DNA of 64,000 nt from Bacteroidetes bacterium 37-13 (GCA_001897535.1 MKTC01000040.1:124001-188000); one strand, 5' to 3'. Numbered from the stretch's first letter, positions 39,318 through 50,303 are shown. Made by a program: numbers and translations. The notes: generated from the letters alone by a model not told the origin.

Positions 39318-41393
39318 ATGAGATTTTTATTTCTCGCATTATTTCCGATGTTCCTTTTCGCACAGAGCGAAACAGAATCTACAATGCCTAAGGTTGAAAA
39401 ATATCCAAAGGCGAGTACTTCTAAAAAGTATCGTATAGCAAAATCTAAAATTAAAGATGGAAGCTATTATAACGCTGCTGAGTACCTAGAAGATGTGGTA
39501 ACCGATAAGCCTAACAAAATCAAAAGGGTTCATCAGTTAGCAGAGCTAAATATGCACCTTCGCGATTACGTTAAAGCGGAAAAGTATTACAAAGCAGTAG
39601 TTGAAAAAGATGCTGAAAAGTATCCTGAAGATAACTATTACTATGCTTTGATGCTTAAAGCAAATGGCAAGTACGAAGAGGCAAAAAAGAAATTCCAAGA
39701 ATTTCTAAAAATGAAAGATGCTAAAGATTATCCACAATTGAGAAGCTTAGCAAAGTCTGATATTGCTGGTTGCGATACGGCTATTTCACTTTTAGCAAGC
39801 CCAACTAAAATTAAAGTAAAACACGAAGAAGGTGTTATCAATAACCCACTTCAAGATTTTTCGCCAAAGCCTTTAAAAGACAACAAGATATTGTTCTCTT
39901 CTTTAAAGTCGGACACAGCAATAAATGTTGATTTGGCAACAAATGATTATTTTACCAGTGTTTTTGTAGCGGAGAAACAAGGTGGTGTTTGGAGCAATAA
40001 AACTGAATTGCCTTCACCTCCAAATGACCCAAAAACACACGTTGGTAATGCAGTTTTCTCTGCTGATGGAAATACAATTGTATTTACAAAATGCGATCAA
40101 AGTTTAATTGCTACAATGAAATGTAAACTTTACAAATCTACAAAAGAAGGGAACGATTGGAGCAATGCAGAAGAAATTAAGAGTTTAAACAAAGAAGAAG
40201 CAAGCACTACACAACCAGCTTTCGGTAAAGATAAAGATGGCAATACCATTCTATACTTTACAAGCAATCGTGGCAAAAGTGGCGACTTCGATTTGTACTA
40301 CGCAAAATTGAATAATGATGGAACTTTTGAAGCTGCTCAACGCTTAGGAAACGAAGTGAATACAGCAGGTGACGAACTTTCTCCTTACTACAATGCAAAA
40401 ACAAATACTTTCTATTTCTCTTCAAACGGGCATCCTGGATTTGGCGGTTTAGATGTTTTCAAAACTGTAGGAACTCCTGGTAGCTTTGGAGAAGTTAGAA
40501 ACTTGGGAACACCAATAAACACCGGAGCAGATGATTTATACTTTGCTTTAGATGAAAAAGGAAGCAAAGGATTTTTAGTATCCAACAGAGAAGGTTCAAT
40601 CTCTCAAAGAGGTTCTACTTGCTGCGATGATATTTGGACTGTAATCATTAGAGGTGATGTTTTCTTAAAAGGTGTATTTGTTAAACGCGATGATCCAACT
40701 CAAACACCAGTTGAAGGTGTAGATGCATCTCTTTACAAAGTGAATGGCACAAATTTTGAATTGCAAACTAATGAAGTTACCGGAACTTCAGCTTTTGTGA
40801 TGCCATTGCAAAGAGAATCTACTTACAAGTTGAACGGAACTAAAGAAGGTTTTTGGCCTTCTGTAGATAACTTCTCAGTAAGTGAGGACGAAGAAAGAGA
40901 TACCATAACAAGAGTATTCTTTATTGATCCAATTTTAAAGAAGAAAGTTAAAATTGAGAACGTTTACTTCCAATTCGATAAGAGCAATGTAATTGCATTC
41001 TATGGAACTAAAATTGATTCTGTGTATGCTTTATTAACTCAAAATCCAGGTTGGATAGTAGAAGTTCAAGGTCATACAGACTCTAAAGGTACTGATGAAT
41101 ACAACGAAAAACTATCTCAAAGACGTGCTCAAGAAGTTGCAAAATTCTTAGTTAAAAAAGGATTAGCAAAAGAAAGAGTTACAGCAAAATGGTTTGGTAA
41201 GAAGCAACCTGCTGTGCCGAATGAATTACCTGATGGCAGCGATGACCCAGAAGGTAGAGCAAAAAACAGAAGAGTTGAGTTTAAGATTATCGTAGATAAT
41301 ATGCAAGACGCTCCTGAGTTTGAAGTAGGCGGTGAAGTAGTGAAAGAGGTTAAAACAGGACCTGGATTCACAACATCTACAAAGAAAAAATAG
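39318..41393 (+). CDS. OmpA-family protein with TPR/PD40 regions (PorE-like)
   Basis: PD40-like repeats (ILYFTSNRGKSGDFDLYYA, FYFSSNGHPGFGGLDVF) and OmpA domain VEVQGHTDSKGTDEYNEKLSQRRAQEVAKFLVKKG. Confidence 0.92.
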   Translation: MRFLFLALFPMFLFAQSETESTMPKVEKYPKASTSKKYRIAKSKIKDGSYYNAAEYLEDVVTDKPNKIKRVHQLAELNMHLRDYVKAEKYYKAVVEKDAEKYPEDNYYYALMLKANGKYEEAKKKFQEFLKMKDAKDYPQLRSLAKSDIAGCDTAISLLASPTKIKVKHEEGVINNPLQDFSPKPLKDNKILFSSLKSDTAINVDLATNDYFTSVFVAEKQGGVWSNKTELPSPPNDPKTHVGNAVFSADGNTIVFTKCDQSLIATMKCKLYKSTKEGNDWSNAEEIKSLNKEEASTTQPAFGKDKDGNTILYFTSNRGKSGDFDLYYAKLNNDGTFEAAQRLGNEVNTAGDELSPYYNAKTNTFYFSSNGHPGFGGLDVFKTVGTPGSFGEVRNLGTPINTGADDLYFALDEKGSKGFLVSNREGSISQRGSTCCDDIWTVIIRGDVFLKGVFVKRDDPTQTPVEGVDASLYKVNGTNFELQTNEVTGTSAFVMPLQRESTYKLNGTKEGFWPSVDNFSVSEDEERDTITRVFFIDPILKKKVKIENVYFQFDKSNVIAFYGTKIDSVYALLTQNPGWIVEVQGHTDSKGTDEYNEKLSQRRAQEVAKFLVKKGLAKERVTAKWFGKKQPAVPNELPDGSDDPEGRAKNRRVEFKIIVDNMQDAPEFEVGGEVVKEVKTGPGFTTSTKKK

Positions 41394-41414
41394 AACTTTT
41401 AAAATCAAATAATT

Positions 41415-41447
41415 AAGAGGCTGTAATTTTACAGCCTCTTTTTGTTT
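41415..41447 (+). terminator. Intrinsic terminator
   Basis: aagaggctgta-attt-tacagcctctt followed by a T-rich run. Confidence 0.85.
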
Positions 41448-41468
41448 TATAGCCATTATGTTTGTTTA

Positions 41469-42065
41469 ATGTTGCTAAGTAATTACCAATCATTATTTCC
41501 CGAAGCAGGTTGCGATGAAGCCGGAAGAGGCTGCTTGGCAGGACCTGTGGTTGCAGCAGCAGTTATTTTTCCAAAGAATTATGAGAACGAACTTCTAAAT
41601 GATTCTAAAAAGCTAAGTGAAGAAAAACGAGAACATTTAGCTATTCAAGTTAAGGCTGATGCTTTGGCTTATGCTGTTGCGTTTGTAGATGAAAAAACAA
41701 TTGATTCTATAAACATACTTAATGCTTCCATTTTGGCAATGCACAACGCCTTAAAATCGCTTGCAGTGCAACCGCAATTTATTATAGTAGATGGAAACAA
41801 ATTTAAGCCTTATCAGAATATTCCGCACCAAACAATAGTGCAAGGTGATGGAAAGTATTTGAGTATTGCAGCGGCATCAATTTTAGCTAAAACTGCCCGT
41901 GATGAATACATGCAAAATCTTCATGCAGAATTTCCTTTGTACCAATGGAATAAAAACAAAGGCTATGCAACAGAAGTTCACCGAAATGCAGTGATAAAAT
42001 ATGGGCAAACTCCTTACCACAGAAAGAGTTTTGTGTTGAAATCGCAGTTAAGTTTGTTTAGCTAA
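41469..42065 (+). CDS. rnhB: Ribonuclease HII
   Basis: AGCDEAGRGCLAGPVVAAAVIFP; ATG at 41469 preferred. Confidence 0.96.
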   Translation: MLLSNYQSLFPEAGCDEAGRGCLAGPVVAAAVIFPKNYENELLNDSKKLSEEKREHLAIQVKADALAYAVAFVDEKTIDSINILNASILAMHNALKSLAVQPQFIIVDGNKFKPYQNIPHQTIVQGDGKYLSIAAASILAKTARDEYMQNLHAEFPLYQWNKNKGYATEVHRNAVIKYGQTPYHRKSFVLKSQLSLFS

Positions 42066-42070
42066 GAATA

Positions 42071-43690
42071 TTATGCTTCTGTTGGCACTTTTGGTGCAGC
42101 AGCTTTCATTTCTTCGCTTGCTTTTCCTTCAAATTTTTTGAAGTTTTTAGCGAATGCTTTAGCCAAATCTAATGCTTTTGTATCGTAAGCGTCTTTATTT
42201 TCCCAAGTGTTTCTTGGATTTAAAACTTGCGCAGGAACTGCATCGCAGGCGGTAGGGAATTTTAATCCAAATACCGGATGTGTTTCGTAAGTTACGTTAT
42301 TTAAGTTGCCGCTTAGAGCAGATTTAATAAGTGCACGAGTGTGTGTTAAACTCATTCTCTTTCCTGTGCCATAAGCACCACCGGTGTATCCTGTATTTAG
42401 TAGCCAAACTTTAATGTCTGGATTTTTTTCAAGTTTTTCACCTAAAAGCTCTGCGTATTTGGTTGGGTGAAGTGGCAAAAATACCGCACCAAAACAAGCA
42501 GAGAAAGTAGTTTGTGGTTCAACTACGCCCACTTCAGTTCCTGCAACTTTTGATGTGAACCCTGAAAGAAAATAATACATAGCTTGCCCAACTGTGAGTT
42601 GTGAAATTGGAGGAAGCACACCAAATGCATCGTAAGTTAAGAAGAAAATATTTTTAGGTTCACCACCAACAGATTTTGGCAGTGCATTTTTGATGAAATG
42701 AAGCGGATAGCTAACACGTGTATTTTCGGTGTATGGCGTTGCTGCATAATCTACACTGCGTGTTCCGGGAATAAAACCAATATTTTCTAAGATAGCACCA
42801 TGTTTAATTGCTCCGTAAATATCCGGCTCTTTTTCGGCACTTAAATCAATACATTTTGCGTAGCAACCGCCTTCAAAATTAAATACTGAATTGCTGTCCC
42901 AGCCGTGCTCGTCATCGCCAATTAGTGGACGTTCAGGATCTGCGCTAAGAGTAGTTTTTCCTGTTCCTGATAAACCAAAAAATAATGCAACATCACCTTG
43001 TTCTCCGGCATTTGCTGAGCAGTGCATTGAAAGTACTTTGTGCTCGTGAGGTAATACCATATTTAACACAGAAAAAATACCTTTTTTAATTTCTCCGGTA
43101 TAAGCCGAACCACCGATAATGGCAATTTTTTTAGAAAGATTGATGATAGAAAAATTATGTTGTCTAATTCCATCTTCTGCACCATTTGCTTTAAATCCGG
43201 GAGCGTGCAAAATAAGCCAATCGGTTTGTGAAGATTCAATTTCGGCTTGTGTTGGTCGCAAAAACATGTTGCCGGCAAACATTGTTGCCCAAGGCAATTC
43301 TGATACTACACGCACATTTGTTCTGTATTCATCTTTTGCGCAAGCATAGCAGTCGCGTACAAAAACTTCTTTTCCCTCAAAATAGTTTGCGATTTTATTG
43401 TAAAGTTTTTCAAAAACTTCTGCACTAATTGGAATATTTATATCGCCCCAGTCTAGTACGTTTTCGGTATAGCTATCTTTTACAAAAAATTTGTCTTTAG
43501 GCGAGCGTCCGGTAAATTCTCCTGTGCAAACTGCCAAAGCGCCTGTGTCATTAAGTTGCCCCTGATTGCGCTTTATGGTTTCTTCTACTAATTCTTCTTG
43601 TGTAAGATTCCAATATTGGCTTAAAGTATTTTTAATTCCTAAGTCTTCTAAATTTGCACTTGAGTTCTTAATTCCGATTACTTTTCCCAT
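42071..43690 (-). CDS. pckA: Phosphoenolpyruvate carboxykinase (ATP)
   Basis: FFGLSGTGKTTLSADPERPLIGDDEHGW; start MGKVIGIKN at 43690. Confidence 0.96.
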   Translation of the reverse strand: MGKVIGIKNSSANLEDLGIKNTLSQYWNLTQEELVEETIKRNQGQLNDTGALAVCTGEFTGRSPKDKFFVKDSYTENVLDWGDINIPISAEVFEKLYNKIANYFEGKEVFVRDCYACAKDEYRTNVRVVSELPWATMFAGNMFLRPTQAEIESSQTDWLILHAPGFKANGAEDGIRQHNFSIINLSKKIAIIGGSAYTGEIKKGIFSVLNMVLPHEHKVLSMHCSANAGEQGDVALFFGLSGTGKTTLSADPERPLIGDDEHGWDSNSVFNFEGGCYAKCIDLSAEKEPDIYGAIKHGAILENIGFIPGTRSVDYAATPYTENTRVSYPLHFIKNALPKSVGGEPKNIFFLTYDAFGVLPPISQLTVGQAMYYFLSGFTSKVAGTEVGVVEPQTTFSACFGAVFLPLHPTKYAELLGEKLEKNPDIKVWLLNTGYTGGAYGTGKRMSLTHTRALIKSALSGNLNNVTYETHPVFGLKFPTACDAVPAQVLNPRNTWENKDAYDTKALDLAKAFAKNFKKFEGKASEEMKAAAPKVPTEA

Positions 43691-43800
43691 AATATATATT
43701 TTAAAATAAGGTAGCTTTATTGAGCGCAAACCTAATATTTTTCACTTTAGTTTTTTGTGAAAAATATCATAGAAATTGATTGAATGATTTGGTAGTGCGT

Positions 43801-44520
43801 TTAAAACTTATTCCAAATAAATTCGGGTAGGTTTCGCATAATAAATGCCGCAAATCGCCATTTGCCAGGAATGTAAGCAATATGTTTTTTTGCTACGATG
43901 GCATTGTAAATTAGGGTGCTGGCACGTTCACTTTTTATTATCCAAAACATTCCTTTTTGTCCGGTTGTCATGGGCGTTTCTACAAAACCGGGGCGAATAT
44001 CTGTGATAGTAATCGGCAGCTTTTTAAATGCTGCTTGTTGTCTTAATCCTTGCATATAATTGCTCATAAAAGCTTTTGTGGCGCCATAGCCGATAGACAT
44101 TCTGCTGCCGCGCTGTGAAGCGACACTTGAAATACCTACAATTTGTCCGATTTTGTTTTCAGATTTAAAGTAATAAAACATGGCATTTGCTAATGCAGCA
44201 AAGCCAACAGCATTTACTTGTAGCATGTTGTTTTCTTTTTCCCATTTGCTGCTGCTATCGCCAATACCTGCGTTATATATAAAAATATCTACTCCATTCA
44301 TTTCATAAATAAGTTGAGAAAGTGCTTCGCGGGCAGCATCGTGCTGTGCTACATCCATTGCTTTAATATGCCATTTTGCAGCAGGAATTTCTGCGGCTAA
44401 ATTTTCTAAGAGCTCTTGTCTGCGTGCGGTTATGCCTACTTCGTAGCCGTGTTTTGCAAACGTGCGTGCAAGTTCGCTTCCAATACCTGTAGAGGCACCA
44501 ATTATTATCACTTTTTTCAT
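43801..44520 (-). CDS. SDR family oxidoreductase
   Basis: IIGASTGIGSELARTFAKHG; YGATK active site. Confidence 0.93.
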   Translation of the reverse strand: MKKVIIIGASTGIGSELARTFAKHGYEVGITARRQELLENLAAEIPAAKWHIKAMDVAQHDAAREALSQLIYEMNGVDIFIYNAGIGDSSSKWEKENNMLQVNAVGFAALANAMFYYFKSENKIGQIVGISSVASQRGSRMSIGYGATKAFMSNYMQGLRQQAAFKKLPITITDIRPGFVETPMTTGQKGMFWIIKSERASTLIYNAIVAKKHIAYIPGKWRFAAFIMRNLPEFIWNKF

Positions 44521-44640
44521 GTGGTGAAAAAAGAAAAATTCACCCTATTTGAAAAACACTAAGTTGGTATTGTTAATTACAAACTTTAAAAGTTGTTTCT
44601 TAGAATTGATTATTTAGTTTTGGCGATTACAAACGAAAAT

Positions 44641-46521
44641 ATGTTAAAGAAAATTTTATCCATTTTTATTACAGTTGCATTTATTGCAAACTCTTATTCG
44701 CAATCCGGATGTCCGGGTTGTAACATTGATAATACGTGCCAAAAAACACGCGATGTTACCATTTGCCCACCGGCATTGCCCGATGCTTGTTTTAATGCTC
44801 CTTATAGTGAAGATCTTACTTTTTATGTTCCAAAAGATATGGATTATCAAGGAACAGCAATTACACTTGGCAGCATTCAATTGGTAAGTATTACGAATGT
44901 TCCTGCCGGAATGAGCTGGGAATTGAATGACCCAAGCGGACTCTATTCGGTTACAGCTCCGGCAATTAGAGGATGTATTAAAATTTGTGGCACACCAACA
45001 GTTTTTGGTACTTTCTACATTACTGTTACGGTGAACGCAAATGTTACTTCTCCAATTTCTACTTCAAGAACTCAATCTTTTACTTTGCCATTGATAGTTA
45101 AGAATTGCGGAGGTGGAAATCCGTTTTTCAGCTACAACACAAATGTTGGTTGTGATACTTTAGGAGTTGATTTTGAAGGCTTATACTCTGCTGCTGCGCC
45201 TAAACAAACTGAATTTGAATGGGATTTTGGCAATGGCACTACCGGCACTGGAAAAACTCCTGCAAAAGTAATGTATTCACAACCTGATACATACTTGGTA
45301 ACACTAAACACTAAGTTTTACGATTTAACTTTAGACAGCGTAACCGCTACAGTTACCGGTGATTGGTTTTGTGGAGATATAGAAGAACCCAACTATCCAA
45401 TTGTAGGTTGCACAGGCTTACCCGATCCTCAATTTAAGTTTACGAGTGGTAATGCAACCATGTCTGCCAGTTACAAAAGCGATACTAGAACCGCAAAATG
45501 GTCTGCTTCAGATTTGTTGCAGAGCGGAAAACCATTTAGATTAAAAGATCAAGCCAATGTAATTAAATTTGAAGATTACGATCCAACCAGTGCAAATGAC
45601 GATGGAGGTACAACGGCATTACTAATTAGCGCACCGGGCATTTATACTTATACTACAAATTCTCCTAATGGCGGTGGAGTTTCCGGTAGTATTTATATTG
45701 GTAAAACCTTAGATACTGTTTATTCTTTTACAGATACGGTTTTTGTAAATCCGCTTCCTCCGGCAACCGTAATCAATTATATTCCAGATACTGTTTTATG
45801 TGGTAATAACGAAGTGGTGCTTTCAGTTTATGATGGCTACCGCTACACTTGGTATAAAAACGATACTTCGGTAATTCCTTTGGAAGTAGATTCTTTCTAC
45901 ACCATTGCCGGAGATCCATATATTGTAATTGATACTATTTCAACCATTCGCGTTGAAATATCTGATACTGTAACTGGCTGTATTCAAAAAACTGAAAACA
46001 TTAGCGTGCGCCAAATGCCTCCAATTCCAGGCTTTATTGAATACTCCGGTATTTACCAATCTGATGCAACAACTATCGTTGCAGAGCAAGGTTACAACTA
46101 CCAATGGTTGTTAGATGGATTGCCAATTGCAGGTGCTGATTCTTTCTTGTTTAATCCTCCGGTTGATGGAAATTACTCTTGCATATTTACAAACGCAAGT
46201 GGCTGTGTGGACACAAGTAATGTAGTTGCATTTGTGGTATCCGGCATTGGAGAAATAAAAGACTTTAGCAATTTGGTACAAGTGATGCCAAATCCAAGCA
46301 ACGGCTCTTTAACTTTGTATGTAGCATCGAGCGAAGCAGAAACTATGCGCGTTTCAATCTACAACAACATGGGCCAAGAACTTAGAAATGAAATAGTAAC
46401 CCGCACAGGAAACAGTTTCAAAAAATTCTTTGACTTGCAGAACTTTGCAGCAGGAAATTATGTGTTCCATTTGAACTTAAATGGACAAAGCGCTACAAAA
46501 CGCTTTATGATTGCGAAATAG
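44641..46521 (+). CDS. Secreted PKD-domain protein with T9SS type A sorting domain
   Basis: PKD-like FEWDFGNGTTGTG...YSQPDTYLVTL; C-terminal QVMPNPSNGSLTLYV...GNYVFHLNLNGQSATKRFMIAK. Confidence 0.85.
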   Translation: MLKKILSIFITVAFIANSYSQSGCPGCNIDNTCQKTRDVTICPPALPDACFNAPYSEDLTFYVPKDMDYQGTAITLGSIQLVSITNVPAGMSWELNDPSGLYSVTAPAIRGCIKICGTPTVFGTFYITVTVNANVTSPISTSRTQSFTLPLIVKNCGGGNPFFSYNTNVGCDTLGVDFEGLYSAAAPKQTEFEWDFGNGTTGTGKTPAKVMYSQPDTYLVTLNTKFYDLTLDSVTATVTGDWFCGDIEEPNYPIVGCTGLPDPQFKFTSGNATMSASYKSDTRTAKWSASDLLQSGKPFRLKDQANVIKFEDYDPTSANDDGGTTALLISAPGIYTYTTNSPNGGGVSGSIYIGKTLDTVYSFTDTVFVNPLPPATVINYIPDTVLCGNNEVVLSVYDGYRYTWYKNDTSVIPLEVDSFYTIAGDPYIVIDTISTIRVEISDTVTGCIQKTENISVRQMPPIPGFIEYSGIYQSDATTIVAEQGYNYQWLLDGLPIAGADSFLFNPPVDGNYSCIFTNASGCVDTSNVVAFVVSGIGEIKDFSNLVQVMPNPSNGSLTLYVASSEAETMRVSIYNNMGQELRNEIVTRTGNSFKKFFDLQNFAAGNYVFHLNLNGQSATKRFMIAK

Positions 46522-46539
46522 TTTTTCTTTTCGTTTAGA

Positions 46540-46576
46540 AAGGGCTAAGCATTACTTTTGCTTAGCCCTTTTTTAT
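46540..46576 (+). terminator. Intrinsic terminator
   Basis: aagggctaagca...tgcttagccctt followed by tttt. Confidence 0.85.
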
Positions 46577-46586
46577 TTTGTGAAAC

Positions 46587-47594
46587 ATGAAAATTACATT
46601 TAAGAAATACGAACTGAAATTCTCGCGACCAATCCTTACTTCGCGCGGTGGCATGAACGTAAAAAATGGCTATTTTGTTTATTTGGAAGAAGCAGGAAAA
46701 GTAGGAGTGGGAGAGTGCAGTTTTATTGAAGGATTAAGCTGTGATAATTTAGAAAACTACGAAGAGAAATTAGAAGAAATTGCTGCTGCTCCACAAAGCT
46801 ATATAGCAAATTTAGAAAGCCTCCAAAGTGAATTTCCATCTATTCGTTTTGGAATTGAAACAGCATTGCTTTCTTTAAAAAGTTCTGATGATATTTTGTT
46901 TCAAAGTGATTTTGCTTTTGGCAAATGCGGAATACCAATAAATGGATTGGTGTGGATGGGGAAAGAAGATTTTTTACAACAACAAATTGAGGAAAAATTA
47001 GCAGCAGGTTTTAGGTGTATAAAATTGAAGGTTGGCGCATTAGATTTTTCAATAGAATTAAAACTAATCGAAGGAATACGGAAACAATTTTCTGCCAAAG
47101 AAATTGAGCTTAGATTAGATGCTAACGGAGCTTTCAATGCACAAGATGTTTTTGAAAAATTGAAAGCATTTTCAGCTTTTGAAATACACTCGATTGAGCA
47201 ACCCGTGCAGCCAAAACAGTTTAATTTAATGCGAGAAATTTGCGCTTCAAATATCATTCCGGTTGCTTTAGATGAAGAATTGATTGGCGTAAATGCTCAA
47301 AAAGAAAGAGCCAAAGTTTTAGATGCTATTTTGCCGACTTACATTATTTTAAAACCAAGTTTATTAGGTGGCTTGCAGCCTTGTAACGAATGGATTTCGC
47401 TTGCAGAAAAGCGAGCAATAAAATGGTGGGCAACTTCAGCATTAGAAAGTAATATTGGTTTAAATGCTATAGCGCAGTGGGTTGCAGAAAAAGAAAATTT
47501 ATTGCCGCAAGGATTGGGCACGGGAAGTTTGTACCAAAACAATGTGCCAAGCAAACTTGAAATTAGAAATGGAGCGCTTTGGAATTGTGTTTAG
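46587..47594 (+). CDS. menC: o-Succinylbenzoate synthase (enolase superfamily)
   Basis: CIKLKVGALDF, LRLDANGAF, SIEQPVQPKQF, PVALDEEL motifs. Confidence 0.85.
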   Translation: MKITFKKYELKFSRPILTSRGGMNVKNGYFVYLEEAGKVGVGECSFIEGLSCDNLENYEEKLEEIAAAPQSYIANLESLQSEFPSIRFGIETALLSLKSSDDILFQSDFAFGKCGIPINGLVWMGKEDFLQQQIEEKLAAGFRCIKLKVGALDFSIELKLIEGIRKQFSAKEIELRLDANGAFNAQDVFEKLKAFSAFEIHSIEQPVQPKQFNLMREICASNIIPVALDEELIGVNAQKERAKVLDAILPTYIILKPSLLGGLQPCNEWISLAEKRAIKWWATSALESNIGLNAIAQWVAEKENLLPQGLGTGSLYQNNVPSKLEIRNGALWNCV

Positions 47595-47596
47595 GT

Positions 47597-48538
47597 TTAG
47601 CCCAAATATTGAATTAGTGCTTTTAAATAACTGATTTGCTGTAGAACCCAAATAGTCATCACAGCAAACGGAACAGCAACAAAAAAGGCATCAAAACGGT
47701 CTAAGAAACCACCGTGTCCAGGTAAAATTGTTCCGGTATCTTTTATTTGTAAACTTCGTTTTAAAAGCGACTCGGCTAAATCCCCAAACACAGCAGCAGC
47801 AGACATTACAAGCGCAATTATCGCCCATTGCATGGGTGTGAAAAATTGCAATTCAGGAATTGGCAACTTGGTAAAAAAATAGCCTGCAACAACTGTTAAT
47901 GCTATTCCGCCAACTAAACCTTCAACTGTTTTTTTAGGGCTTAATCTTTCAAACATTTTTGTTCTGCCCAATAAAATTCCACTCATATAAGCTGCGGCAT
48001 CGTTTATCCATACCAAGCCAATAATGGCAAACAAAATCCACTTTCCGCTTTCAGAATAAATTTGGAAACTGAGCAAAATTGGAAGTGTGATATAAACTAT
48101 TGCAAGCAAATTCCATGCGATATTGTTGAATGGTTTTTCAGCTTTGGAAAACAACTCGTGCACAAACACAAGCATGGTAATTGCCGGGAAAAATACAGCA
48201 ACATCAGCAAAGGTAAACTTGCGACTCAATAGCGAATTAAGTATTCGCGCAATCCAACTTTCTCCTGTGGCAAAATCTTTAAGCCCGCCATTCAAAAAAA
48301 ATGAAATAATTAAAAGAAAAATACTGATTGCAATTACAAAATTTCTACTTTTTGTAGAGGCAAAAGGTGAGAAAGATTTTCTCGCATCATTTGTGATTTT
48401 GTATAGTTCGTGTAGGGAGCCAACCAAAACCAGTGCCATTACCAAGGCAAAACTCCAGATGTTCCAAAGTATGCCACCTGCCATAATAGCAACAAACACC
48501 AAAGCGCTAAGTGAGCGCGTAATAAAACTTTTTATCAT
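47597..48538 (-). CDS. cdsA: Phosphatidate cytidylyltransferase
   Basis: RLSPKKTVEGLVGGI...FGDLAESLLKRSLQIKDTGTILPGHGGFLDRFDAFF signature. Confidence 0.95.
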   Translation of the reverse strand: MIKSFITRSLSALVFVAIMAGGILWNIWSFALVMALVLVGSLHELYKITNDARKSFSPFASTKSRNFVIAISIFLLIISFFLNGGLKDFATGESWIARILNSLLSRKFTFADVAVFFPAITMLVFVHELFSKAEKPFNNIAWNLLAIVYITLPILLSFQIYSESGKWILFAIIGLVWINDAAAYMSGILLGRTKMFERLSPKKTVEGLVGGIALTVVAGYFFTKLPIPELQFFTPMQWAIIALVMSAAAVFGDLAESLLKRSLQIKDTGTILPGHGGFLDRFDAFFVAVPFAVMTIWVLQQISYLKALIQYLG

Positions 48539-49488
48539 GCTGTAGTTGTTGTGTTTGTTGAATCTAAATTTGGTAATTTTTCTTCAATAGGAGCGGACTT
48601 ATTTTTGCACAACAACCAAAGTAAAGCAAATGTAAATACTCCTACAGTAATAGTTAGATAAAGTGGCAGATGTTCACTTGTGGTTATATCTGTAGCCAAT
48701 ACACCAGTTGCAAACAAATATTTTAATAAAACTTGTAGAAAATTATTGACAAAATGCGCAGCAATGCTAGCCCAAATACTTTGTGTGAAATAGTAAATAT
48801 AACCAAGTACCAAACCCATAAAAAAGATGGCAAAAGTATTGTAAAACTCAAAGTGCATCAACGAAAATGCCAAAGCGGAAAAAACTACCGCACCGTGAAT
48901 TCCTAAGCGAGTTTCTGATAATATTTTCAATACAGAACCTCTAAAAAAAAGCTCTTCGCCAATGGCGGGCATCACCGCAAGAACTAAAGTAATAAAAGCA
49001 AATCGAAGCGGTGTAACATCTTTAAAAAAAGCATTTAAAAGTGTATCGTATTTCTGTTGAAAATCTTTTAGCGAAGAAAGAGATTCGGGCAGAGGAATAA
49101 GCTTGTTTATATCTACTAAAAGTGCAATAAAAATACCGCTGCATAAAATTAGCCCAATAGTGATAAGAAATTGTTTTGCATTTGGGAAGTAAACTAATTT
49201 GAGAGGTTTGCCAATAGCGCCATAAGTGAGCGCGCTAAACATTAGTGAGGGTAGTAAAAAACCACCCAACCCTGTGCCGATAAATTGCATGAGTAATGCT
49301 GCCATCGGGTGAGCAGCTTGTAATCCTATATCGCTCGAAAATGCTTCTGTATCAACAACTCCGAGATATTGATGAATGATATACGCAGCACTAAAAAACA
49401 TCATTTGCATACATATAAGCATGAGTGCAAACAAGGTGAGTATTTTTAAAAATGGCGGCAAATACCGCAATGGTGGTTGTTGAATCAT
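48535..49488 (-). CDS. CPBP family intramembrane metalloprotease
   Basis: AIGEELFFRGSVLKIL and SLMHFEFYN motifs. Confidence 0.9.
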   Translation of the reverse strand: MIQQPPLRYLPPFLKILTLFALMLICMQMMFFSAAYIIHQYLGVVDTEAFSSDIGLQAAHPMAALLMQFIGTGLGGFLLPSLMFSALTYGAIGKPLKLVYFPNAKQFLITIGLILCSGIFIALLVDINKLIPLPESLSSLKDFQQKYDTLLNAFFKDVTPLRFAFITLVLAVMPAIGEELFFRGSVLKILSETRLGIHGAVVFSALAFSLMHFEFYNTFAIFFMGLVLGYIYYFTQSIWASIAAHFVNNFLQVLLKYLFATGVLATDITTSEHLPLYLTITVGVFTFALLWLLCKNKSAPIEEKLPNLDSTNTTTTA

Positions 49489-49892
49489 TAAGTCAAACGT
49501 AAGATTTCAATATTGAACTACAAACTTATAGTTTGCAGTTGGTTTGTAACACAATGCCAATGAGGCACTAAAGATGATGGGTTGAAAATTATTTGTAGAA
49601 AAATATTCGCTATATATATTTTTTTGAGTAATATATATTTGCTCACATATCCACACTATTAAGTTTAAATAACTACTTCTGTCTATTTTTTCTCAATTCT
49701 TAAATGTCATTTAGTTTTGTTTGTTTTTTTTGGCAAATGGTTTGTTTCAAAACCTACTCTTTCGCGCCCCGATTCTAAATACGGCAAACGCAAAATTTAG
49801 TGTTTATTAAGGATACCTTAATTAAACTTTAAACACACAAAATACATTTAAGAAGTAACAAAAATAAAATGAATACGTATTACAATAAACCT

Positions 49893-50303
49893 ATGAAAAC
49901 TATTAAATCCCTATTCGCAGCGGTAGCTGTATTAGCTACGCTTGTATTCTCGAGTTGCAGTAAGCCAAACGACACTCCGTTTAATGTCTATTTCTTATCA
50001 TCTCAACCAACGTTTCCAACTGAGATTCATGTTGTTTACAATAACAACTTTATTGGCGACATTAAGAAAGTTGATACTGAAAATACGGCAGAAATTGCCA
50101 GAATGCGTTCAGGTTTAAACACTATTGAAAAGCAAATTGGTTTAAAAGTTGTAGATAATAAAGGTACAGTACTTTCTGAAATGCGCTTTTCTTTATTGCC
50201 AGACGGAACTTACAAAAAAGTGAGCAGCAGCGGAAGTTTGAGCTATGAACTCAAAACTATCGAAAGCCATAAATTTGCAATCTTCTTTACTAAGTTGAAC
50301 TAA
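49893..50303 (+). CDS. Putative lipoprotein
   Basis: MKTIKSLFAAVAVLATLVFSSCSK lipobox; ORF begins at 49869, internal ATG preferred. Confidence 0.6.
   Translation: MKTIKSLFAAVAVLATLVFSSCSKPNDTPFNVYFLSSQPTFPTEIHVVYNNNFIGDIKKVDTENTAEIARMRSGLNTIEKQIGLKVVDNKGTVLSEMRFSLLPDGTYKKVSSSGSLSYELKTIESHKFAIFFTKLN

Noticed and set aside
49600-49640. AT-rich tatatatatt repeats upstream of the lipoprotein gene
   Set aside because: Simple AT-rich intergenic sequence; pairing is weak and could arise from composition alone.
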